Assembly: GCF_000090795.2 (NCBI RefSeq)
Contig: NW_003546624.1
Span: 26,879-88,845 of the forward strand
Direction: 5' to 3'
DNA from: Amphimedon queenslandica
Lineage: Eukaryota > Porifera > Demospongiae > Haplosclerida > Niphatidae
DNA: 61,967 nt
The position numbers and the translations under genes are program-made. The notes beneath the pieces are model-generated. The model saw only the letters and a list, made by a program, of their open reading frames with translations, made no database searches and had not been told where the DNA came from. Shown piece after piece: positions 22,944 through 35,700 of this stretch; the stretch's first letter is position 1; the number at the start of each line of letters is the position of its first letter.

Positions 22944-25130
22944 TTTATAAACAAAACTAAATACGGTAACCTTTTATCTCTTATTATTATTATTATTATT
23001 ATTATTTTTATTTTTATGAAATATATCCCAGCTTATAATTATTTATATTTGTACCTATCAATAATAATTATTAAATTATTATTAATTTCTCTCACTGCGT
23101 CTTGTCTGTGTCTCTGTGGTATAGAGCATTATCTTGTAATGGTCACTGATTTTTGACCTAATATGGTATCCATTAATGACATATCACACAGGAAGAAACA
23201 AGAGTGCAAACTACAAGAAAGCTATGCAAGGAATGTGGTACAATCTTTATACCAAACCTCACATGAATGAGAAGAATTGTGTATGTTACAACTGTGGATC
23301 TACAGCATACCTGTGGTCATTGATTTTCTATAAGGTCATATTTTTGTGGATTTGGTACAATTAAGTGCTCCATTACAGTGAGGAGAGGGGTAAGATTTTG
23401 GGAAAGGAAAGCTCAGTGGGGAAAGGGGTTGTATATATAGAGAGAAAGTAATATCAGTTTCCAGGAATCGTAATGTTTATTATTTTAACTGTATTATATC
23501 TCCAACCATGCATATCCTGGATTGTGGATATTCATTATCATCAGGGCACAATGCAAAAGTCCTGACTGAGCAAACACAGTTGTTATATTTTAATTCATTA
23601 GCACTGCACCTTCTCTCTTCCTTTCAACCTTCTTTCGTCCTCCTTCCTCTTCCTTTTGCTGAGATATATTAGCGAGAGCTAATAAATATTTTTTTTGTTG
23701 GTCCGTTAATACGTGCACAAACAGTCAACATGTTTTGTATAGTCTTAGATATTGGCAGCTAGCAACAATATTGCGTCATAATATTTATCGCTGGCCTATC
23801 GGCTCTCTATTTAATCCAGGCCTTGAGGCTTTATTTGATGGTGTGAGCCATTATGTGACATTTCTCTAAAGACTAATCATTTACTTCCTTTCCTGAAAAT
23901 ATTCATAGCTTGAGCTCCAGCAAATTATTTTAATTATATTCTGTGGTTTGCTATTGATACCGCAGTTTCGTGCTCGGGCGGGATTTCCAAGTGATTTGCG
24001 AGGGCTTGATACTCTGTCAGTGTTTCTCATCTCTATTCAGTTTCAGTCTGCAAGTGCAAAATACCCTCTGTTCTATTTGGTAGTGGTACCACTAGTTCTA
24101 CTCGTCACGCGGTACATAAATAGGCGGATATTCATCATTTTTGCAGTTTAATTTCTCTCCAAACCTGTTTGATAGCATTCTACAGCCATCACTGTGTTAT
24201 TATATAGCTGCTTTCCTTTCCGCTCTTGCTTCTCAGTCGTTCTCAGTCAACGGGAGGCAGTGGAAGGAGAGGAGCTCCTGTTTTTCCAGCAGTACTCATC
24301 TTAACCTGCTACTTTCCCTGGCATGTCTTTTTCTAAACTTTTTGGATCAAAGGAATCAAGAAATTCTTTGGACTCTGTAAGTTCAAGAAAGAGAGAGAGA
24401 GAGAGAGATTTGTGTTGTTTGTGCTAGTGTTGTTTACGATGCTTTTTTTCTAATGCCAGACCACATGAGTAGTATATACACACACACTCTACTAATGAAA
24501 ATCAAAGGACTGCCAAGAGTATCATAATCTGTTGTTACTATAGCCAGTTTTAGCTCAGCTCGGTAGCATAGCTTCTCTTTGAAGCTCTTAAGCTTTAGAT
24601 GCATTCTGTACGTACATGGTTACTCAAAAAAAGCTTATGTAGCTTCCATTTGCCCTCCCTGTCAAAGAGAAAGCAAGTAGGAGAATGTGAAAGAGGAGCA
24701 GAGCAGTAGCTTCTTTGTTTACATAGTCTTAACCACAAGAATGCTCACACACCCACGCATCACTCTTGCTTTTAGTTTCTGTTCTCTTCTGCGCATGCGC
24801 AATAATTGCCCGGGAATATTTTGGCGGGCTCCACCCTGTCTAGTACAGTAATTAAAGCAAATTCTTTTTCCTTGTCGTCAAACAAGGCCGAGAAGTAAGC
24901 AGAACAGGTAAAGAACTGGAAGAGCCAAAAGCAGATCTAGTTTAATCTCAGCATACTACAAAGAACTTTGCAGGTAAGCTGCTCCTGCAGTTATCTTTGC
25001 AATCTTGCGCATGCGTATATTCATCACGTGCCTAAACCGCGGGCTATAACAGCCAAGATAAAAAGACCGCAGAGCCAGAGATAGAGTCTATCGTAAAGAT
25101 AACACTGTAGTAAGCAAGACACTTTCAATC
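22944..25130. promoter_or_regulatory. Intergenic region with promoter of the PH-PTB docking gene
   Basis: There is no convincing protein gene in 2.2 kb. A 62-codon ORF at 23176-23364 (with CVCYNCGS) is unrecognised and unsupported. The right part looks promoter-like: a perfect NRF1 palindrome TGCGCATGCGCA at 24790-24801, an E2F-like TTTGGCGGG near 24820, a second NRF1-like TTGCGCATGCGTA at 25005-25017, and GATAAAAAG at about 25057. GGACTCT|gtaagt (about 24377) and TTTGCAG|gtaagc (about 24974) look like 5'UTR splice donors. Confidence 0.5.
24790..24801. promoter_or_regulatory. NRF1 (alpha-PAL) palindrome
   Basis: TGCGCATGCGCA is a perfect match to the NRF1 consensus, 330 bp upstream of the PH-PTB gene start codon. 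The similar element at 25005-25017 supports a real promoter. Confidence 0.6.
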
Positions 25131-28100
25131 ATGGCTCTCGTGGCTCAAATGGGACCCGTGCTGCCTGCAGCAGCACCACCCGCGCGCTCCTATTCGTCAC
25201 CTCCACCTTCCTCGTTCATGCACAATAACTCTAACAAGATTTCCTCTCCTTTGCAGAATTCTCGGAGTAAAAGCGATAGCAACAAGATGAGCAGAGGAAG
25301 GGAAGTACTACGCGGAAGGCTAGGTTTAAGAAGAACCAAGACTTCTAAGGTAAGGAGTGGTTTACAGGGAGCTAGTGTTGTGCTTGCAATTTTGACACTT
25401 GGCAAATTAACAGCAATTAGATAGATATTGTTTATCCTATCTCTCTCTCTCCTACTCTTCTCTTAGTTACAACCAGCAGAAATCATAGTCTATTCTGCTT
25501 CTCATGATGGCAAGGCATCAGGCCAGATTGAAATATTTGAAGAAGCTTTCAAGATATATCAAAAACCCAAGAAAGTGGTGATGCTAACTGAGCTGGCCCA
25601 GCCAGGGGTCCAAGGAGGTTCTCCCTGCACGTCCCTCAGCTGCTCACCATCAACTCATTCCCCCAAGAACTCTTTCATGGCAGCGTCTCCACCCATGAAC
25701 TCTCACACGACCCTCTGGCCGTTCCAAATCCTCACAAAGACCGGAGAGGTCTACGAGCTATTTGCCGAAAGTCCCGAAGACCAACGCCAGTGGTTGAAGA
25801 GGCTAGGACTCCTCATCATGTTTCCTTATTCGCCGATACCAGAGGAGCCGGCTGTCAACCCAATCAGGGAGGGATATAAATCAAAACTTAACGCCAGGGA
25901 CTATAATGCTGGTGAGTGCATGTAGTACTATAAGATAGCCATAGACTGATAAAGGTGTTGATTGGTGATTGCTAGAGTATGCTTTGAGAATGGTGTATGT
26001 GTGCTTGGCATGTGTGAGGATCATGTCTACCTCTAAAGGACTATTGTTACATTAATTTGATTCATAGACCAAATTATCATGTTTGCTAATTCCACCTACA
26101 TGTATCACCTCCTATTGTGTACATGTAACATGTGAATTACATCAAGTAACTCCCTTATTACTATTCCTTCCAGTTTCCCTTTATGTCATTGTAGGAAGTG
26201 GTACTGAATATAGTTCCCTGTATATGTAGTGATGCATGGCATATTATTACATCAACATTGTTTATTTACAGTTTTTTGATAATAATCCTCCTGTTATTGT
26301 CCCTTTGACACATGTACATGTTGTGTATGTGTGGGGCCTTTGCTTCCTATTGCAGCTGTGTGACAAGCTAGAATCGGAGCCACCTGTGTGCTATGTACTG
26401 TAATACAGCTCAGACTCAATGATTAATGCTATTTCCTGTTGAGTATATGTATAATGCATTAGGAAGGGTGTTGTCCATTTAGTTATTGTCCTCATTGCCA
26501 TGTATCTTCCTGATTCTCAAATAAGTACACTTTTTAAATATTGAATAACCCCTACCTTCTTCTTCCTTATTAAATAATCTAGTGCATTCTCTTTCCTATC
26601 TTTCTCTCTCCCTTGCCTAAATAAACTATCAATAGTTCATACTACATGTATATTGCTATGGAAGTTATGCATATACATGTATTTGTGGATAGTGTATCAT
26701 AGTGCATATTATTCTAGCTGTTTCTTTTATTGTAATAAATTGTCTCGTAGCCTGTGGGTCACATGAGCTCAGTGTCTGGCTTCATTCATCATAACTCTCC
26801 TCTCCACATGAGAGTCGCCTCAAACCAACTATCGAAAAAATTATTTTAACATATCCACGACTATAGTAACTCTTCTGAGAAACCCATAGCCAGTGATGTG
26901 TGTGTAATAATGTAATTTATATGCCCTGAGTCCTTTATACATTGTAATTCTGTTGAAGTTTGTATAGGTGGTTGGCTGTTATGGACTAATCCTCTTAGAA
27001 ATATATTTCCATATGATAATATTCTGGAGCTTATTATGCATTCATGCGATGCCATTGGCATTCATCATTTCCTCCTTTTGTTCCATTTCTTAGTATTTGT
27101 GTCTATCTAATCTACTCCATGTAATTACTATTGCATGCAATATAATAATAATAATAATAATAATAATATACTAGCATTGATAACAATAATAATAATATTT
27201 GTATTGCTATAGACACACTTGTATTGTCCACCCACTTTCAGTTACGACGATGATGATCATTATCATTATTATTATTATGGTTTATGACAACACAATGAGT
27301 TCATTGTACCTTCATTTGCACTCTTTATGGAGCTAATTTAATGTGTCTAACTCACTTCCTCTTTTCCCCTCTCCCTATAGACTCGGTGTGGGCAGTCTAC
27401 ATACTACCGGAGGAGGTTGGCTCACGTGTTCACGTCCTCGGCCTACACATACTGACTCTCAAGAGCAGGGTCTCTGAGACTCAACCAGGCCAACTATCGA
27501 TCATAAGTGCCGCCGACCACACCCCCATCGTCACCTGGGACCGGGACAAGATGAGACGAACTGGCTGCCTAGGCAACATGGTCTTCATCGAGATCGGGCG
27601 GAGATGTCGGGGCGGGCCAGGGCTAGTGTGGATGTACGTCGGACCCAAAGAGACAGCAGCCCTACGAGAAACACTACACATGTAAGTATACAGTAATGAC
27701 AATATGTGATTAGTGGCTGGTGATCATGTGACGAGCTAACATTGAGCATGTGATTCCACCTTCTCATTCATATTCTGTCTAGACTCCCTGTACCTCGCTA
27801 TTTGTTATGCTTTATCACTGAACCTTTCATTAGTCACCCGTCCTGTATCACTCTAGCATACACTGTATTGTGTTGGTCTAGCCACTAGTTGTGTAACGTG
27901 CATTGTAATGATACAGAATCATGTTCTTATTATGTAGAGGCTATTTAGAATATTGGGTATGCTGTTACACTGTATATATGTAAAATAGTTAAGAGATATC
28001 CTTGTGTGAATTACATGTTTGTATACACTGTACATCTTATACATCCTCTCTTGGGGCTGTGGACCCTCCCACACTATTATTCCAACCCTTGTTCCTCATG

Positions 28101-30231
28101 CTTGACATTCCTTGCCACACAAAGAAGGAGAGCTCTAATTTGTACTGCGTCCTTTCTGGGTAAACTGTTACTGTAGCTCAAGAATGTACTGTCTAAAGAG
28201 CAAGGGTGAATAATGGAGCTAGTTTAAACTGTGTCCTCATTTATGGTCACATGATATTTGCAGCTTATATTGCCTGCAGTGTTTGTAGTATATAGGTGTA
28301 TTATTAATCAGTGTTGCAGTTTATACAATAAATTGTGAAAGCTTTTTGCACCATTTTAGGAAATGGATCAGAGAGAGAGACCTCATATTCCTTTAGTTAA
28401 TATTCCTTTGCTCTCTGCATAGCCACTATACACCTGTACATCAATTACAATTACAAGCTCTCTCAACTTTATATTTATATTTTTGCCTTATATAGTTTTG
28501 ACACCTGTTCTATGATGAGCCTATATTATGCAATACACATTTTACTTAAATTCAATTTTGATTTTAGTTTTCAATCCCTCCACATGCAATTAGCACACAT
28601 CTTACCACAACTTGTGCACATGCCCATCACATGCAGGCCTGTATAGTGCTTGAGTGTGGGCCAGATCTCTTAACCAAATAGAGTAAACTGTACTGTTTCC
28701 TGAATCACTGGAACTTCACCAAAGTGGTCTGATGATAGTACTAGAGCATGATATGGGAGAAATGAAGTGTCTAGTATTTCTTTTTTTATTTCTTATTGCC
28801 ACAATTAGATCTTTTGTCTTCTTTGTTAGCAAATGCATTACTTTCATGATACATGTATCTCAGTTTACTATAAGGTTTAATTTTGAGTTTCATGTTCCTC
28901 TTTCCTCTCTCTCTCTCTCCTCTCTATTTTGTTGTTGGTCTGAGATTTCCTCTTTGTCAGTTTATGTGTGGACAGTGTTCCCTCATTGAATTAGTGTAAC
29001 CTCTGGGGAGGCATTGAGTGTACATATTGTCCTATTGAATGTACATGAACCTGTAACCTGTCAATTTGTAATCCATTTCATCTTTTGATGAAAGTTTATA
29101 AGTCCATCTACACTAGCTATTACATTCTCTCTCTCTCTCTCTTTCATTAGGTTTTTATTCAAAGGAGATGGAAGGGCAGTACCCATTACAGCACAGCCTC
29201 CGCCCCCAGAGCCAGGGCGTGCCTCCTTTGACAGCGGGTTCCCTCCCTCCTATCACAAACGTGGCTCCCAGTCCTCCCTACAGCGTAGCCCAAGCATCAA
29301 CACTCCACAGAGACAGCTAAGCATAGAGTCACAGCCAAGCTCTGATTCCGGTCACCCCTCCTCCCCCTTCTCCTCTAACTCCAATCCTCCTCCGATAGAC
29401 TTTGACTCTCACCCGAACCGGATTAAGTCCCGTCGCTCGGCCCCCCGTACCATCTCTGCCCACTACCCGTACGAGAACACCTCAGAGATGGACTCCAGTA
29501 GACGTAGCTCAAGTTCCTACAGAGACTCGATAAACTCAGAGTCATTTACCGATGAACAGTTTCCGCTGGAACCTGAAGTATCTCCCAATGATAGTTTCCC
29601 AGATGAGAGGTCTTTTGTGGAACATGATGGAGGGAGTCACCATCCTCACTTTAACACTCGTCACTATTCGGTACCCTCCATGCCCTCTCGACAGCTACAC
29701 AGAAGTCACTCGACTGCTACTTGTCACCCGTCACAACGATCAGGGGACTACGAGAGAATGATCCACCCGAGACACAGTCAAGGAGAAATTAAATATGGAG
29801 GAGGAGCATACGAAGACCCAAGAGACCAATATGTTAAGATGCAACCGGCTTCAATAAATGGACCAGAATCGGCTCTAGCACAGTTAAGAATATCTGGAGA
29901 GGTACACACGCCTTCTCCTCCATATCAACAATCCAGCCAGTCCCTACAACCGATTAATGAGGACAGGTCCGACTACGAGAATTTCCCACTTACGAGAGAC
30001 ATAGAGAGCGAGTCTTTCACATACTACACGCCGTCATACGAGAACATTACACAAGTAAGACAGGAACTAGCGTCTAGACATTCTCCGTCGAGTGGAACTG
30101 GACGGACTCACAGAGAACCTGTCGTTTTTGGACCAAGACTTAAAAGCGTTTCTCCTCAGTCGCACAACGTACGAATGGCTTACATTGGCAATAGAGACAG
30201 TCCTTCTCCTGAAATCATAGCAACTCCATGA
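25131..30231 (+). CDS. PH-PTB docking protein, IRS/DOK-like
   Basis: Four exons (25131-25349, 25467-25911, 27381-27681, 29151-30231) join in phase to encode 681 residues. Exon 2 carries a PH domain, shown by the C-terminal helix ESPEDQRQWLKRLGLLI after a TLWPFQILTKTGEVYELF strand pair. Exon 3 carries an IRS-type PTB domain: SVWAVYILPEEV at the start, then TGCLGNMVFIEIGRRC, GPGLVWMYV and KETAALRETLHM. Exon 4 is a Ser/Pro-rich tail with tyrosine motifs: GDYERM and DQYVKM (both YxxM, PI3K-binding consensus), plus AYEDP, DYENFPL and SYENITQV. Family role: recruited to phosphorylated NPxY receptors, phosphorylated on the tail, and binds SH2 proteins at the plasma membrane. The ATG at 25131 is the first in a frame open to the exon 1 donor. 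I cannot decide between IRS and DOK. Confidence 0.82.
25912..29150. other. Long introns 2 and 3 of the docking gene
   Basis: Apart from exon 3 (27381-27681), these two ~1.5-kb introns show only AT-rich sequence, a TAA run (27141-27205) and a CT tract (about 29128-29145) before the exon 4 acceptor. No coding signal or element is recognised. Confidence 0.6.
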
Positions 30232-30615
30232 TGAGGTGGTTGGCTATTACAGTTTAATGCATTAAAATAAGTGAGACACTGACACTGATTGTCATCAACT
30301 GCAAGAGTATATAAATGAGGTTAAGAGTTAATGGTCTTATTATTAACGAACGTTATCCTTATTTATTGAACTTGACTGTTCTATCCTCCACATGTTTAAT
30401 CTTATCTGTCTATCTCCTAAATATTACTCTTCTATTATTAAAATAACCTCCATCACTATTAATTATCGGTACAATTATTTATTATAATTTATTATTATTT
30501 ATCTCTTCCCCTCTCTCTCTCTCTTATTCTTGATTCCCTCTCATTATCCTTGTGTGTACAACTAATATTATTTTAAATTACAACAATAATTATATAATAA
30601 TAATGGTGTTAATAA
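30232..30615. other. Convergent 3' spacer
   Basis: A 384-bp AT-rich tail-to-tail spacer between the docking gene (plus) and NUP42 (minus). It presumably holds both 3'UTRs. No ORF or repeat of note. Confidence 0.6.
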
Positions 30616-32653
30616 TTAACAGAGATTGGTTGGAGGTGGGGTTTCTGGAATGGCTCCACCCACAAATCTGTCGGCTTGAAATGCTTTTAAATCTGTATCA
30701 CTAATCTGCTGCGTTGTAGTCGAATCTATACAAACAAAGAATGTGTCACATGATGCAATAAGAACAAATTAACATGATGTCACAATTATGTTAAACTTGC
30801 AGGATACACTTGTGTACTATTATTACGATGTCCGCAATGCGAGCCAACAATCCATGAAATATTTAAACTTTGTGCGGATACATTATAATGACTGGATGAT
30901 AAAATCATATCCATTATCGTCACCTGATGAATGAGTGGAGTTTTGTTTTGTTTCTTTTACGCCAAAGAGGTCTTTGACAGGAGTTACTAGACCATTGGTA
31001 CCAGCCCCAACTAACGAAGAATGAGAACCAGTTCTTACACTAGCTGGGGTCGTATATGGCCTTGATCCTGTGACCTTGAGAGAGAGAGGGGGGAGAAGGA
31101 GAGAAGGAGGGAGGGAGAGAGAGAGGGAGAGAGGAGAGGGAGGGAGGGAGAGAGAGAGAGTGGGAGGGAGAGAGAGAGAGGAGGAGGACAGGAAAGGAAG
31201 GTGTTGGTAGCTTTAGGTGCAACCAATAATGTGTCAATTAAGTAAAATTTACCACCTTCTGACAGCCAATAGATTAACTTGTGAGTGAGTGTGTGTGTGT
31301 GAGCATAATTGTGGTGTGAGTCACATATGTATTTCTTTCTATTTCATTGTTAATTTTATTCACTTACAAAATGGATTATTTCATCAGTTGTGGTTGATTG
31401 GTACTGCTGGAATAACCTTTGCTGTTTTTCATACTCTTTTCTTACATTATCTATCTAAACAGACAATAATGGAGCTTTACTTAGACACATCACTCCCCCT
31501 CTCCCTCTCTCTCTCCCCCTCTCTCTCTCCCCCCCTCTCTCTCTCCCCCTCTCTCTCCTCACATATTGCTGTAAAGTCCCATTAGCCTGTGCTTCATAAG
31601 CCAGATACCTAATCTCTTCCATTGAGTGATCCTCCATGTTAGTAAGATTAGGACACACTCCTGAAGGAGCAGGAGAATAACAAGAAAGAGGCCACATTGA
31701 CCCTTTCTCCCAATTAGACAGATCCTCTTTAATAGCAGCACTGTGTGGGAAAGAGAGAGAGGGTGGAGGGAGAGAGAGAGAGGGAGAAAGAGGGAGGGAG
31801 GGAGAGGGAGAGAGAGAGAGGGAGAGGGAGATCAAGAGAATGTACATAGTTAAATCAAATCCACATGTACCTACACTATTTGATTAGCTGATGTTGGTTC
31901 TGTGCTGGTTACTTCTATCACCATATTATTAACCTCATCCTCCCAGCTCACTCGTCTTTCATGTCTCGTACTAGGACCATCAAACCAGCTAGTACTCTTC
32001 AAATTCCCTCCAGTCCTAGGGTTTGACCAGTTCCCCCCTCCTCCTCCTCCTCCTCCTCCTCTCCCTTCATTATTACTAAACCAATTTGCTCCCGAACCTC
32101 CTCTATGACTTGTCCCTGACCAGTTCCCTCTTCCTCTTCCTCTCCAATTCTCATGATTGTGCCAATTCCCTCCTCCTCCTCCTCCTCTCCAGTTATTGCC
32201 GCCCGACCAGTTTTCACTGCGTTGGCTCCACCCATCTCCTCTTTGACTCCACCCACCACCTCCTCCTCTTTGGCCCCACCCACCACCTCCTCCTCTCCCT
32301 CTATAATTTTGTTGCTGGACGTGGGCGTAAGGGTTACCTCCTCTTCCTACCTAATGATGAACACGTTATTAATTACGCTACTTTTTAAATAAATATTACC
32401 GGTCTATCTCCCCAGTTTCTTCCATTATCGAATCTACCAGTATTTGATGAGTGCCCATAGCCTGGTATGTATAAAATTAAAACATTATATATCTATCATG
32501 CAATATTTAAAATTGAATTTTAATATATATATAATTATTTAATTTTGTACCAAATTGTTGCTGATTCTTTGGTGGATGGAGGAACCGGCAATTGGCCCCA
32601 TAATGGCATCTGTCCTGAAGATAGAACTTGCATACTTCTCTCTGCTTTGCCAT
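30616..32653 (-). CDS. NUP42: NUP42-like CCCH nucleoporin
   Basis: Seven exons join in phase into 388 residues: 32551-32653, 32400-32461, 31875-32350, 31563-31740, 31368-31454, 30924-31074, 30616-30725. The N-terminus is a CCCH finger (VCKFYLQDRCHYGANCRFLH). The middle matches the NUP42 helical region (EDLSNWEKGSMWPLSCYSP, then HSMEEIRYLAYEAQ). The C-terminus, SDTDLKAFQADRFVGGAIP then PPPTNL, matches the conserved NUP42 tail that activates the mRNA-export helicase DDX19/Dbp5 with GLE1. The family acts at the cytoplasmic face of the nuclear pore. Oddly, FG repeats are almost absent (QQFG, LFGVKE); exon 3 instead has GGGW, NWRGRG and NWSG repeats rich in Gly, Arg and Trp. The length is close to the human protein. 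Confidence 0.85.
31080..31185. repeat. GA/GGA purine tract in NUP42
   Basis: On the gene strand this is the CT tract immediately upstream of the acceptor of exon 30924-31074. Similar tracts lie at 31490-31560 and 31750-31830 in the neighbouring introns. Confidence 0.9.
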
Positions 32654-32758
32654 TTAGAAATTAGAATGGTGGTACCTCGAAATTATTTTTTATCCAAATA
32701 AAAAATTTTTAATTTTGTGACGCCACATGACAAATTTATTAAGACCACACCCATTTAA
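32654..32758. promoter_or_regulatory. 105-bp bidirectional promoter, NUP42 / REV3L
   Basis: The two start codons face away from each other with only 105 bp between them. The spacer is AT-rich with a TTTTGTGACGCCAC element, a CRE/ATF half-site-like TGACG. Shared divergent control is inferred from distance alone. Confidence 0.6.
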
Positions 32759-35700
32759 ATGGCGAAAAATAATGTTTGCAATGTGGACACTTTTAGCTCT
32801 CCTTCTCCTTCGTCCTCGCTGGAGGCAGCCTTTAGTATCCGTATTGTGGACATAGACAGCTATCAGGGGGCTCCATTATCTGGTCTTGATGTCTGTTACT
32901 CTGATTTTTCGGGAGAGCCAATTAAAAGTGTTCCTGTGGTGCGAGTTTTTGGATCCACTCCTGCCGGTCAGAAGACTTGCCTACACGTCCATGGAGCCTT
33001 CCCTTACCTCTTTGTTCCGTCACTAGAGGAAAAACCATCAGAAAGGTAATATAGGAGGGCTGAAATTATAATTAAAATAATTTTTAATTAAATTTTTAAT
33101 TTTTGCATTGAATTTTAATTTAATTTTAATTTAATTTTTAATTTTTTTTTAGATATCTAAAGTTATTTGCAGAGAGTATTAATCATGCCCTGCAGGTGTC
33201 ACTGGGAGCAGCTTCAAAGAAAGAGTCTCACGTTTTTAAGATATCAGTAGTCAGAGGAAAGTAAGTGTTTAATTTTTAAAATTATAAACAAAATACAAAT
33301 CAATCCTTTGCCTAAGAGCATAGTATACATACAAATCTATTTGTAGAGTGTTTTTGCAATTTTTATAATTTTTTTCTGATGCATATACATCTTATGAAGT
33401 ATGAGCTAATTTTGATCAAAGTTTGATTTTTTACGAATTTATGAAGTTGCTCAAAAATCTCTCCAAAGCAAAGACCATGTAGATTTATAGTACAGGGTAT
33501 TTTATCAAAAATGGCTAAAAGAGATATCTCATTTTATTATATTTTATACTATGTATAAAGCATCAATTCTAAGCACTAAATCTTGAATTATTACCACACA
33601 CATGTGTACTGTATATGTACATGTACATAACTTTTTCTACTTTTAGGCCCTTTTATGGCTATCATGCATCAGAGTGTGTCTACTTGAAGATATATCTCTA
33701 TAACCCAAGACACATTAAGAGGTAAGAGGAGAGAGAGATGGAAAAAAGAGAGACATGAATATTAAAAAATAAATAAATAAATGCATTAACAGTATATGTA
33801 TGCATTAATATTTGTGACTCTTTGTGCTATTACTAGTATTTCATTACCTACAGTATTCTGTAAAATACCCTCCCTACTGCTGTACTGCCCCAATTAGCAG
33901 ACCCTCCTAAATATTGCACCTCTACTTGGCTTCACAATAATAAACTTTCTATTAAGTGCACCTCCTGGTCAAGATAATTATTTTTGAGAGGTGCAATATT
34001 GTAATTAGAAGGTCCCATTGTTTACAGGTGTATTGCATACTTTTCTATGCACCTAGCTCTTTAAACAAGCACCTCCTGGAGTGTAGTAATTAAATAAGGC
34101 ACCACCTGAGACATGTAATTATATTTATCAGGAAGTGTGTTAATTGGTAGATTGTTTTTGTACTTATATAGACTGGCTGATTATTATTATTATTTATTAT
34201 CATTTTTATTATTACATTCATTGTATGCATTTTACTACATGTACTAAGCTTTTACAAAATAGATTTATATGTACATGTATTTACATGTATATACATGTAC
34301 TGTAGGTTGGCTGATCTGCTAATAGTGGGTGCTATAATGAGAATACCACTGCAGCCTCATGAGTCACACATACCATTCATACTACAAGTAAGTGAATTAG
34401 AGAGGGAGGTATACCATAATTTATTCTCAAATAAAAGCCTACTCCAATATATGAGTTTGTATAATTAAAAGATAGAAAGCAGAAGCCTGAGTTTCTGTAC
34501 ATGTACATGTACATTATAGTTTTAAGTTTTGACCATCTACTGTTTTTTGTTGATAGTTTATGGTATACCATAATTTATCCTCAAATAAAAAACACTCTTA
34601 AATAAAAGCCAGTTCCAATATATGAGCCTGTATAAATTAAAGATAGGAAGCAGAAGCCTGAGTTACTATTTGAGAATGTACTATACATGTACATGTACGT
34701 GGACATTATAGTTTTAAGTTTTGACTAGTTGCTGTTTTTTGTTGATAGTTTATGATTGATCATAATCTTTATGGCATGAACTATCTTCACTCCAGTAAAG
34801 TGATGTTCAGGGTGGGAGGAGATGGAGAGGAAGAGGAGAACAATGAAGTGATAAGTTAATAATAAAACTGCCATTCTTATCATTCTGTTTATAAACTAAT
34901 ATATTTCTTTTTTTTATAGGCAGTCCTTCTCCTGTTTCATTCTCTGGTTCTAACCAGTTGATATCTCCAAGTAAACGAGTTTGGCAGCTGGAAAAATTAG
35001 CCAGGTTTGATTTGTGGGGTTATTAGTGTTAGTTATTAATAATGGTTAATTAACCAGTGACATGTTGCTGTACGAGTCAAAAGTGAGTGCATGTAAGTTG
35101 GAAGGAGATGTTGTAGTGACAGACATATTGAATAGGGAAGAACTGAAACAAAGTGAGATAATAAATTAATTAAAATAATTTAAATGTTAAAAATATTATG
35201 TTAATTTTTATTTAGAAAGCGGTGGGTTTCCAGGGTTACTGTCTTTGTGGGATGAGGAGAGGATAAGAAGAGAGAGCCACTCAATTACTGATCATCTTTC
35301 ACCACCACCTTCACCTGGTTAGACCTCTCACCTTTTTCCTTCATTCTTTCTCCCCTTCCTTCCTCCCCCCTCCCTCCCTCTCTCTTTCTCTCTCTCTCCC
35401 CTACCCCCCTCTCTCTCTCTCTCTCTCTCTCCCTTTCCCTTCCCCCTCTCTCTCTCTCCCTTTCCCTCCCCCTCTCTCTCCCTCTCCCTCTCTCTCTCCC
35501 TCCTTAGATCGCTCCTGTAATCTTGTCCATCCTGCTGAAGAAAGACACAGAACACTTTTATCAGAAATCATCGAATCAAAGACAATCAAAGCCACTCCTC
35601 TCTCTCCTCCGCCCCTCTCCTCCCTCTCTCAGTCGCGTGAGCCCGAGTTTCATTTCTCTCAGAGAGAACCTACATGTAGCCCTTCATTGCTGTCACCATA

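Noticed and set aside
23176..23364. 62-codon ORF with CVCYNCGS
   Set aside because: No splice context, family match or conservation evidence. Could be part of a UTR.
23948..24151. Hydrophobic 67-codon ORF
   Set aside because: Starts in AT-rich intergenic DNA and has no family resemblance; likely chance.
31999..32392. Plus-strand Ser/Pro/Thr-rich ORFs
   Set aside because: Antisense of the Gly/Arg/Trp-rich NUP42 exon, which has supported splice sites.
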